Made by a program: the position numbers and the translations under genes. The notes below the pieces were generated by a model, which worked only from the letters and a program-made list of their open reading frames with translations, searched no databases and was not told the DNA's origin. From positions 1 through 5,024 of the forward strand of contig JALVDQ010000044.1 of the NCBI GenBank assembly GCA_027008885.1: a stretch of DNA of 5,024 bases. The letters run 5' to 3'. Shown here one piece after another: positions 1 to 5,024 of this stretch; the stretch's first letter is position 1, and every line of letters begins with the position of its first letter. Source of the stretch: Thiotrichaceae bacterium. GTDB lineage: Bacteria; Pseudomonadota; Gammaproteobacteria; Thiotrichales; Thiotrichaceae.

Positions 1-160
1 CACGATCAGGAATGTATCTGCCACATTCTAGCATCAATAGCAGTTCTTGCATTGATTAATTCAAACTCAGAGACAAGCAAGAACAAATAAAACATACCAA
101 TACCCATCCCCCCCTGTTTTTATATATTTTTCCGGGCAGTAAAATTCTGGAGCTATTTCT

Positions 161-200
161 CTGCCATTCTCTTGATAAAAGGTTATAATGGCACTATATA
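161..200 (+). promoter_or_regulatory. Candidate sigma-70 promoter(s) for the cluster
   Basis: Two overlapping hexamer pairs are visible. The first is CTGCCA (161-166, 4/6 to TTGACA) with a 17-base spacer to a perfect TATAAT (184-189). The second is TTGATA (172-177, 5/6) with a 17-base spacer to TATATA (195-200, 4/6). Either would start transcription near 196-207, giving a 5' leader of about 165-175 bases before the first gene. In AT-rich DNA such matches arise by chance, so this is a prediction from sequence only. No operator-like palindrome was seen nearby. Confidence 0.4.
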
Positions 201-242
201 GGTAGCTAACTTTTTTTCTACATTTTCTTCTACGGGTTTGAT

Positions 243-332
243 ATGCCTTATGTAATCCAGAAATTTCTTGGTCTTGTTATTCTTTCTGCGACGGTTGGAC
301 TGGTTTGTCTGCAGGTTCTGTTTCATCTATAA
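243..332 (+). CDS. Possible micro-ORF: 29-aa hydrophobic single-helix peptide
   Basis: ATG at 243 opens a 29-codon frame ending in TAA at 330-332. The peptide starts MPYVIQKF and continues as one uninterrupted hydrophobic stretch (about residues 8-28), like a single transmembrane helix or signal anchor, with one Lys near the N-terminus. The upstream ribosome site is weak (GGG at 234-236, 6-base spacing). The same frame stays open after the TAA for 13 more codons and ends in a TGA at 372-374 that overlaps the GTG start of the next gene. It could be a real small membrane protein, a leader peptide, or the eroded N-terminus of a membrane-anchored protein. I recognise no family, and a chance open frame is equally possible. 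Confidence 0.25.
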   Translation: MPYVIQKFLGLVILSATVGLVCLQVLFHL

Positions 333-355
333 GTTCATCCAGAAGTTATAAAAAC

Positions 356-360
356 AAAGG
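356..360 (+). promoter_or_regulatory. Ribosome binding site supporting the GTG start of xpaC
   Basis: AAAGG lies 10 bases before the GTG at 371. An in-frame TAA at 362-364 rules out any start further upstream. The first internal Met (residue 29) falls inside the first membrane helix and would destroy it, so GTG 371 is the only sensible start. Confidence 0.6.
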
Positions 361-370
361 TTAAAAAAAC

Positions 371-1216
371 GTGAGTAAAGCCAAACGCTATGAACCTGAA
401 AATCCGATTTTAAACACGGTCAAAACCGGCATTAAGGGAACTTTGCTGTTTCTTATGCCTTTGCCTGTGTTACTTGCTGCCATTATCCATCTGGTAAAGG
501 GACACATCTTTTCCAGTCTCACTGCGGGCGCCTTGTTTACTGGCTTTATGGTTGCTGCCATTGTTGCCAGACATGGTTTTAAACTGGAAAGCAAATTTAA
601 GCAAAAGAAGCTTGCCAAGGCTCCCGGCACTCCTTTCAAGTCGGTTGCGGCAGTGATACTGGCAGTGACAACAGGGCTTACCGCCTTTTTACTTGCAGAT
701 TACAAGCTCTTTGCCAGCATTCTGATTGGCTTTGTTACCATGCTTGGGTTTTATCTTGCCTATGGTCTTGATCCACGCCATGACAAAACCGGCAATATTT
801 CTCTGGGCGTGACTGCTGATGAGGTCATTGAGGCACTCGAAGCCGCTGAAATCAAAATTGATATCATCGAAAAGGCGCGTAAAAACATTCACAATATCGA
901 GTTTAATCAGCATCTTAAACGCATCGTTGAGAAAGCACGCGGGATTTTGACGCTGATTGAGGAAGACCCAAAAGATTTGGGACGCGCGCGCAAGTTTTTA
1001 AAAGTTTATCTGGATGGCACCGCGCGCGTTGCCGAAAGTTATGCCAAAACGCATAAAAGAGCCGCCACCACCGAGGTGCTTGATACCAACTTTCAGGAAG
1101 TGCTGGATTCGATTGAATCCACCTTTGATGAACAGCACCAGAAGCTATTGGAAAATGACCAGTTTGACCTGGACGTTAAAATCGAAGTTCTTAAAACACA
1201 GTTAAAACAAATCTAA
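371..1216 (+). CDS. xpaC: XpaC-family membrane protein (5-bromo-4-chloroindolyl phosphate hydrolysis family)
   Basis: This 281-residue protein has an N-terminal membrane half and a soluble helical C-terminal half, as in the XpaC/Halogen_Hydrol family. Four hydrophobic segments are visible, near residues 23-42, 48-66, 91-109 and 112-132, arranged as two hairpins split by a basic loop (about 71-90, KLESKFKQKK). The C-terminal half holds family-like signatures: RARKFLKVYL (205-214) followed by ESYAK, then an ENDQFDLDVKIEVLKTQLKQ ending that matches the usual C-terminus. The family name comes from a Bacillus locus linked to cleavage of a chromogenic phosphate. I see no phosphatase catalytic motif, so enzymatic activity should not be assumed. 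The gene sits 21 bases before telA, its usual partner, so the two are probably co-translated. Inferred role: inner-membrane partner of TelA in envelope or toxic-anion stress. The family call is firm; the function is not. Confidence 0.87.
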   Translation: MSKAKRYEPENPILNTVKTGIKGTLLFLMPLPVLLAAIIHLVKGHIFSSLTAGALFTGFMVAAIVARHGFKLESKFKQKKLAKAPGTPFKSVAAVILAVTTGLTAFLLADYKLFASILIGFVTMLGFYLAYGLDPRHDKTGNISLGVTADEVIEALEAAEIKIDIIEKARKNIHNIEFNQHLKRIVEKARGILTLIEEDPKDLGRARKFLKVYLDGTARVAESYAKTHKRAATTEVLDTNFQEVLDSIESTFDEQHQKLLENDQFDLDVKIEVLKTQLKQI

Positions 1217-1225
1217 AACCAAAAA

Positions 1226-1231
1226 TAAGGA
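1226..1231 (+). promoter_or_regulatory. Ribosome binding site of telA
   Basis: TAAGGA is placed 6 bases before the ATG at 1238, in the 21-base gap after xpaC. It is a good Shine-Dalgarno match with good spacing and fixes the telA start. Confidence 0.7.
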
Positions 1232-1237
1232 AACATC

Positions 1238-2425
1238 ATGTCAGAAACCCAAACAGCAACAAAAACAGCAACTGAAGAAATCATCCCTGGGACTGAACTC
1301 GCGGAATACAAGGAAATATCCGAAGAAGTGATTGCCTATAAAGATGCGCAGGATGATGAAAAGAAAAGCATTGAAGAGTTAATCAAAGAGATTGATGTCA
1401 ATGATCGCAGTAGCATCCTGTTCTTTGGCAGCAAGGCTCAGGAAGAAATGAGCAGTATCTCGGAGAATATGCTCGAAGGTGTACGCAACAAGGATTTGGG
1501 TGCAGCGGCAACGCCACTGAATGACATGATCGCAACCATTCGCGGTTTCGATGTGGATGAGCTAAACCCGAATAAAAAACTCGGTTTTTTTGCCAAACTG
1601 TTTGGCAAGGCGAAGCCCGTTTCTGTATTCCTCAGCAAATATGATGATGTGCGCAAGCAAATTAACGCTATTACAGATCGCATGGAAGAGCAGAAAACGC
1701 AGTTACTTACCGATATTATTTCGCTGGACAAGCTCTATGAAGCCAATCTGGAGTATTTTCACAAACTCGAACTGTATATCGCCGCGGGTGATGAAAAGCT
1801 TCGCCTGATTGATGAAAACCAGATTCCCGAACTGCAAAAAATTGCCGAGGAAAACAAGGAAGACATGCTCGCGGCTCAGGCGGTGCGTGACATGCGTAGC
1901 GCGCGTGATGACCTTGAACGACGCCTGCATGATTTGCGTCTGACCCGCCAGGTTGCCATGCAAAGCCTGCCAAGCATCCGTCTGGTGCAGGAGAATGACA
2001 AGACACTGATCAACAAGATCAATTCGACGCTGATCAATACGGTTCCTCTGTGGAAAAACCAATTAGCCCAGGCGGTCACTATTTTCCGTATGAGTGATGC
2101 CGCCGAGACCGTCAAAAAGGCAAGCGACCTGACCAATGATCTTCTGGAGAGCAATGCAGATAACCTGCGAACTGCCAATGCAGAAGTCCGCAAGCAGATG
2201 GAGCGCGGCATTTTTGATATTGAATCAGTAAGAAAAGCCAATACGCAGCTTATCGAAACGATTAATGACAGCCTCAAAATAGCGGAAGAAGGCAAGATAA
2301 AACGAGCCAAAGCTGCCAAAGAGCTTGAAAATATGGAAACCGAGCTACGTCAGGCATTGATTGCCGCCAAGTCACGCGCTGATGCGCCAGCAAAAGAGAT
2401 TGAGGATAAAACAGACAAGAGCTAA
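1238..2425 (+). CDS. telA: TelA-family toxic anion resistance protein
   Basis: This 395-residue protein is full length for the TelA family (PF05816). Family hallmarks appear in the expected order: ILFFGSKAQEEM (60-71), a KDLG-containing segment with an FDVDEL follow-up (85-109), LDKLYEANLEYFHKLELYIA (163-182), RRLHDLRLTRQVAMQSLPSI (228-247), then IRLVQEN and NTVPLWKNQL (267-276). The rest is mostly charged helix, predicted coiled coil in the last 100 residues, with no signal peptide or membrane segment, so it should be cytosolic or peripheral to the membrane. Relatives are linked to tellurite and toxic-anion resistance and, in Gram-positives, to tolerance of cell-envelope antimicrobials; the molecular mechanism is not established. 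It lies between xpaC and the SPFH gene with short gaps, which favours a joint complex. No ter genes such as terC, terD or terZ are in view, so calling this a tellurite-resistance locus would go beyond the sequence. Confidence 0.94.
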   Translation: MSETQTATKTATEEIIPGTELAEYKEISEEVIAYKDAQDDEKKSIEELIKEIDVNDRSSILFFGSKAQEEMSSISENMLEGVRNKDLGAAATPLNDMIATIRGFDVDELNPNKKLGFFAKLFGKAKPVSVFLSKYDDVRKQINAITDRMEEQKTQLLTDIISLDKLYEANLEYFHKLELYIAAGDEKLRLIDENQIPELQKIAEENKEDMLAAQAVRDMRSARDDLERRLHDLRLTRQVAMQSLPSIRLVQENDKTLINKINSTLINTVPLWKNQLAQAVTIFRMSDAAETVKKASDLTNDLLESNADNLRTANAEVRKQMERGIFDIESVRKANTQLIETINDSLKIAEEGKIKRAKAAKELENMETELRQALIAAKSRADAPAKEIEDKTDKS

Positions 2426-2470
2426 CGGCTAAACACCACGATCTTGTTGGACTCCTAAGACTAATACATC

Positions 2471-2476
2471 AAAGGA
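2471..2476 (+). promoter_or_regulatory. Ribosome binding site of the SPFH-GYF_2 gene
   Basis: AAAGGA sits 7 bases before the ATG at 2484. The 58-base gap after telA shows no hairpin with a T tract and no good promoter pair, so it reads as an intra-operon spacer. Confidence 0.68.
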
Positions 2477-2483
2477 AATAAAT

Positions 2484-3674
2484 ATGGGAATTTGGGATAA
2501 ATTATTTGGCGAGTTTATTGACATTATTGAGTGGACAGACTCAAGTGTTGATACCATGGTCTACCGTTTTCCGCGTTATGGAAACGAAATCAAGTTTGGT
2601 GCCAAACTGACGGTGCGCGAATCACAGGTTGCGGTGTTTGTTAGTGAAGGTGAAGTTGCCGATATTCTTGGTCCTGGCATGTATGAGCTTGAGACTAAAA
2701 ATCTGCCCATCCTTTCCACCCTGCAACACTGGGATCATGGCTTTGAAAGTCCTTTCAAGGCTGAAGTGTACTTCTTCAATATGCGCCAGTTTGTCGATCT
2801 AAAATGGGGAACACGCAACCCGATTATGATGCGCGACAAGGAATTTGGCATGGTTCGCCTGCGCACCTTTGGCACTTACAGCATTCGTATTGATGACCCT
2901 GCCAGGTTTATCCGTGAAATTGTCGGTACTGACGGTCACTTCACGGTTGATGAAATCAGCAATCAACTCAGAAACCTGATTGTAACCCGCTACACCAATC
3001 TTTTAGGCAGTTCAGACATTCCGGTTCTCGATCTTGCCGGCAACCAGGAACAACTTGGTGAGCTTCTCACCCAGCGTATCGCGCCAGAATTTAAGGAGTA
3101 CGGACTGGAACTCACCAAAGTACTGGTTGAAAATATCTCGTTGCCTGCTGCCGTTGAAGAAGCTCTGGACAAACGTACCAGCATGGGCATGATTGGTGAT
3201 CTCAACAAATACATCCAGTTTGGTGCTGCTGAAGCCCTGCAAAACAGCTCCAGTAATGGTGTAGGTAGTAGCGTAGGTAGTGCCGTAGAAATGGGGCTGG
3301 GCTTTGCCATGGCAAATAAAATGGCACAGGATATGGCTCAGGCACAAACATTGCCAGGCTATGTTCCCAACCATGCTCAAAACCATGCTACAACAAATAA
3401 TGCCCCGCTAAACAATATTCCTGAAAACATACAACCAGGACCACCCCCCCTGCCCGACACAAACTGGTATGTTGCCATTGATCGCCAGTCACAGGGACCT
3501 TTTGATCTGAACAAACTTCAGCAACTTGCCAGCCAGCACCTGATTTCACCAGCAACACTTGCATGGATTGACGGCATGAAAAACTGGGAAGCAATTGAAA
3601 ATATAGAGGCACTTGATGGTTTGTTTGAAGAGGATAGCAGCACGCCCCCTGCCCTTCCAGACAGCAAATTCTGA
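2484..3674 (+). CDS. YdjI-type SPFH (Band-7) domain protein with C-terminal GYF_2 domain
   Basis: The 396-residue product has three parts. Residues 1-17 (MGIWDKLFGEFIDIIEW) form an amphipathic start typical of the YdjI-like SPFH group (PF13421, sometimes annotated 'virion core protein'). Residues about 25-235 are the SPFH domain, with VRESQVAVFVSEGEVADILGPGMYEL (44-69), a TFGTYSIRIDDPARF segment (128-142) and the helical LTKVLVENISLP (210-221). A Gly/Ala/Met-rich stretch (258-288) and an Asn/His/Pro linker lead to a GYF_2 domain (about 327-375), recognised by WYVAIDRQSQGPFDLNKLQQ, LAWIDGMKNWEAI and a trailing EALDGLF. PPPLPD (320-325) and PPALPD (388-393) flank that domain. There is no signal peptide or membrane helix, so it is a peripheral membrane scaffold by family. 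SPFH proteins oligomerise at membranes; GYF domains bind proline-rich peptides. In Bacillus the related YdjI is encoded beside a PspA-like protein and zinc-ribbon membrane proteins, and the next gene here fits that pattern. Confidence 0.9.
   Translation: MGIWDKLFGEFIDIIEWTDSSVDTMVYRFPRYGNEIKFGAKLTVRESQVAVFVSEGEVADILGPGMYELETKNLPILSTLQHWDHGFESPFKAEVYFFNMRQFVDLKWGTRNPIMMRDKEFGMVRLRTFGTYSIRIDDPARFIREIVGTDGHFTVDEISNQLRNLIVTRYTNLLGSSDIPVLDLAGNQEQLGELLTQRIAPEFKEYGLELTKVLVENISLPAAVEEALDKRTSMGMIGDLNKYIQFGAAEALQNSSSNGVGSSVGSAVEMGLGFAMANKMAQDMAQAQTLPGYVPNHAQNHATTNNAPLNNIPENIQPGPPPLPDTNWYVAIDRQSQGPFDLNKLQQLASQHLISPATLAWIDGMKNWEAIENIEALDGLFEEDSSTPPALPDSKF
3261..3284 (+). repeat. 12-bp tandem duplication in the SPFH gene (VGS[S/A])
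   Basis: Two 12-base units, GTAGGTAGTAGC (3261-3272) and GTAGGTAGTGCC (3273-3284), differ at two positions and are followed by a further partial GTAG. They encode VGSS-VGSA in the small-residue stretch after the SPFH domain (residues 260-267). The repeat keeps the frame and probably arose by local slippage in a length-tolerant linker. Confidence 0.6.
3369..3392 (+). repeat. 12-bp tandem duplication in the linker (NHA[Q/T])
   Basis: AACCATGCTCAA (3369-3380) is followed directly by AACCATGCTACA (3381-3392), encoding NHAQ-NHAT (residues 296-303) between the SPFH and GYF_2 domains. It is the second in-frame 12-base duplication in the same linker, consistent with disordered sequence free to vary in length. 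Confidence 0.6.
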
Positions 3675-3722
3675 GAACTGCCAAAGAACTAAAAACCAAT
3701 TGAGAACCTGTCTGGAAATAAC

Positions 3723-3727
3723 GAGAG
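3723..3727 (+). promoter_or_regulatory. Weak ribosome binding site for the GTG-started zinc-ribbon gene
   Basis: GAGAG is 10 bases upstream of the GTG at 3738. No better start exists: the frame upstream holds no ATG or GTG before a TAA at 3690-3692, and the next internal Met is residue 200, after both zinc ribbons. A weak site plus GTG suggests lower translation than telA and the SPFH gene. Confidence 0.45.
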
Positions 3728-3737
3728 TCAAATATCC

Positions 3738-4958
3738 GTGAGCCGTCTTTTTGAGAAAAACACACGCTTTGTTCCATTAAAAACTGACAAAAAGACCCAG
3801 GAAAACGATCACATCATCTCGCAGGCGAGTTTTGTCTGTAAAAATTGTGGCTCTGACCTGGTCTTTTCGCCAGAATCACAGGATTTGCGCTGTCGCAATT
3901 GCGGTAATCACTACCCGATTAATATTCCCGAAGAAGAAATTCACGAATATGACTTTGAACAGGCTGTCCATGAATTGTCACGTTTACGCCATAATTCGTC
4001 TAATGACAGGCGTATCTCGGTCATTCACTGCCCCTCCTGCGGGGCTGATTTCAGCTTCAAAAAAACGGAACATGCGGGTGAATGTCCTTATTGTGCGACC
4101 CCTGTTGTTGCCAGCACCGCAGAAGCCCGCTTTATAATTCCACGCTCATTATTACCTTTCAGAATTGAGAAAAAACAGGCAATCGAAATTTTTGACGAGT
4201 GGATTGGTAGCCGCTGGTTTGCCCCGTCATCACTAAAAGATCACAGCAAACGCGATGAAAAACTGATTGGCATCTATTTGCCTTACTGGACCTATGACAG
4301 CCAAACCTACAGCCAGTATCGCGGGCAGCGCGGCATGACCTATTACGATCGTCAGGTCTACACAACCGTTATTAACGGACGCCGGGTACAACAAGTTCGC
4401 ATGGTGCCGCGCATACGCTGGACACCCGTTGCCGGTCAGGTCAGCGTACACTTTGATGACGTTCTCATCGGTGCAACCAAAACCCTGCCACGAACTATAA
4501 TTGATCATCTGCAACCCTGGGATTTAGAGAATCTTGTCCCCTACTCCGAACAGTTTATCAGCGGTTTTCGCAGTGAAATCTACCAGGTTACGGTGGATCA
4601 GGGCTTTTTGCAGGCAGAAAATGTTATGGAACGCACCATACGCCAACACATTCGTTACGACATCGGCGGAGATCACCAGCGTATATCAGCCATCAATACC
4701 CAACACGAAAACACCAGCTTCAAGCATGTTCTATTGCCTGTCTGGTCGGCCGCCTTTAAATATCACGGCAAGACCTATCGCTATGTTATAAACGGGCGCA
4801 ATGGAACAATTCAGGGTGAACGCCCCTACAGCATAATAAAAATTAGCATCGCCGTGATTGCCGCCATCGCCGTGATGCTGGCACTACTGTTTGTAATGCA
4901 ACAACAAGGCGTATTTAACGGTGCTGGATCGGGATTTATACAAATCAATACTTTCTAG
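3738..4958 (+). CDS. Membrane-anchored protein with two zinc ribbons (YdjG-like; often annotated as PriA/TFIIB-type zinc ribbon)
   Basis: The 406-residue product begins with two four-cysteine zinc ribbons: C34/C37 with C52/C55 (CKNCG...CRNCG) and C98/C101 with C116/C119 (CPSCG...CPYCA). An alpha/beta region follows (about 130-365) with family-like strings LIGIYLPYWTYDSQTYSQYRG (176-196), an LPVWSAAFKY segment (333-342) and VINGRNGTIQGERPYS (350-365). A single hydrophobic helix near 366-387 (IIKISIAVIAAIAVMLALLF) is close to the C-terminus, leaving a short tail of about 19 residues. No helicase motifs are present, so the common label 'primosomal protein N' / superfamily II helicase' for such proteins reflects only the ribbons. 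The bulk should face the cytoplasm, anchored by the C-terminal helix (topology inferred). Being downstream of a YdjI-like SPFH gene matches the Bacillus arrangement of zinc-ribbon membrane proteins beside YdjI, so I infer it anchors or recruits the SPFH scaffold. Confidence 0.85.
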   Translation: MSRLFEKNTRFVPLKTDKKTQENDHIISQASFVCKNCGSDLVFSPESQDLRCRNCGNHYPINIPEEEIHEYDFEQAVHELSRLRHNSSNDRRISVIHCPSCGADFSFKKTEHAGECPYCATPVVASTAEARFIIPRSLLPFRIEKKQAIEIFDEWIGSRWFAPSSLKDHSKRDEKLIGIYLPYWTYDSQTYSQYRGQRGMTYYDRQVYTTVINGRRVQQVRMVPRIRWTPVAGQVSVHFDDVLIGATKTLPRTIIDHLQPWDLENLVPYSEQFISGFRSEIYQVTVDQGFLQAENVMERTIRQHIRYDIGGDHQRISAINTQHENTSFKHVLLPVWSAAFKYHGKTYRYVINGRNGTIQGERPYSIIKISIAVIAAIAVMLALLFVMQQQGVFNGAGSGFIQINTF

Positions 4959-5024
4959 CTCAAGTTTCGGAGTTCAAAAACAGCATAAGAATCACTGATT
5001 CCAGTTATTCAGTTTAAGTAACAC
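4959..5024 (+). other. Downstream non-coding tail without a clear terminator
   Basis: The 66 bases after the last stop carry a small perfect hairpin, GAATC-ACT-GATTC (4989-5001), but the stem has only 5 bp, is AT-rich and lacks a T tract. I do not call it a terminator; the true end of the transcript may lie beyond the window. Confidence 0.5.

Larger units (their letters stand above)
1..370. other. AT-rich intergenic/leader region without a convincing gene
   Basis: No well-supported gene lies here. A reading frame is open on the + strand from the window edge to a TAA at 88-90 (29 codons, ending in ETSKNK). It could be the tail of an upstream gene, but a frame that short is expected by chance and I do not recognise the peptide. 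A seven-C run (108-114) is followed by a T/A-rich stretch (117-130), without a stem that would make it a terminator. Positions 161-200 hold promoter-like hexamers and 243-332 a possible micro-ORF; both are listed separately. The rest looks like ordinary AT-rich spacer leading into the four-gene cluster. Confidence 0.6.

Noticed and set aside
1..52. Minus-strand open frame from an ATG at 50-52 running off the left edge (17 codons)
   Set aside because: Too short, no ribosome binding site upstream on that strand, and the peptide is not recognisable.
1..90. Plus-strand open frame from the window edge to TAA at 88-90 as the tail of an upstream gene
   Set aside because: Twenty-nine open codons are expected by chance and the residues match no family I know; mentioned only in the leader entry.
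182..217. GTTA...TAAC pair followed by a seven-T run as a rho-independent terminator of an upstream gene
   Set aside because: Only about 4 bp of pairing with no GC-rich stem; the T run alone is not a terminator.
371..1216. Treating the first gene as a genuine phosphatase because of its family name
   Set aside because: No phosphatase or hydrolase active-site motif is visible; the name derives from a chromogenic-substrate phenotype.
1703..2319. Long antisense open frames (up to 147 codons) opposite telA
   Set aside because: They are shadows of the strongly supported telA frame, Arg/Ser/Leu-rich in composition, and match no family.
3700..3737. TTGAGA at 3700-3705 as an internal promoter for the zinc-ribbon gene
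   Set aside because: No acceptable -10 hexamer at the right spacing before the start codon.
2990..3777. Antisense open frames opposite the SPFH-GYF_2 gene (106-129 codons)
   Set aside because: The + strand frame has clear domain motifs throughout; the antisense products have no recognisable features.
4989..5001. GAATC-ACT-GATTC hairpin as the operon terminator
   Set aside because: Five-base-pair AT-rich stem, 3-base loop and no following T tract.

Overview
The window holds a compact four-gene cluster, all on the + strand, preceded by about 370 bases with no convincing gene. Base composition is moderate (mid-40s % GC by eye). Shine-Dalgarno sites are purine-rich and the protein sequences look proteobacterial. 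A gamma- or betaproteobacterial chromosome is the best guess, but no taxonomic marker is present. I see no tRNA, rRNA, CRISPR array, insertion sequence or phage gene.

Layout. Positions 1-370 are AT-rich leader with two overlapping promoter-like hexamer pairs (161-200) and a possible 29-codon hydrophobic micro-ORF (243-332). Then follow: an XpaC-family four-helix membrane protein (371-1216, GTG start); a TelA-family toxic-anion-resistance protein (1238-2425); a YdjI-type SPFH/Band-7 protein carrying a C-terminal GYF_2 domain (2484-3674); and a membrane-anchored protein with two zinc ribbons (3738-4958, GTG start). The last 66 bases are non-coding and show no convincing terminator. Gaps between genes are 21, 58 and 63 bases, with no internal terminator or clear internal promoter, so one transcript is likely.

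How the genes may work together. XpaC and TelA are a well-known gene pair linked to tellurite/toxic-anion and envelope-stress phenotypes; their biochemistry is unresolved. The SPFH protein and the zinc-ribbon membrane protein resemble components encoded beside a PspA-like protein in the Bacillus subtilis ydjFGHI locus. Here the two pairs are joined and no PspA is visible. My inference is a membrane-associated stress or scaffold complex: two integral membrane proteins (first and last genes), a soluble coiled-coil TelA, and an oligomerising SPFH scaffold with a GYF_2 adaptor domain. None of the four genes looks broken. The cluster is a recognisable but functionally under-described system rather than a wholly new one.
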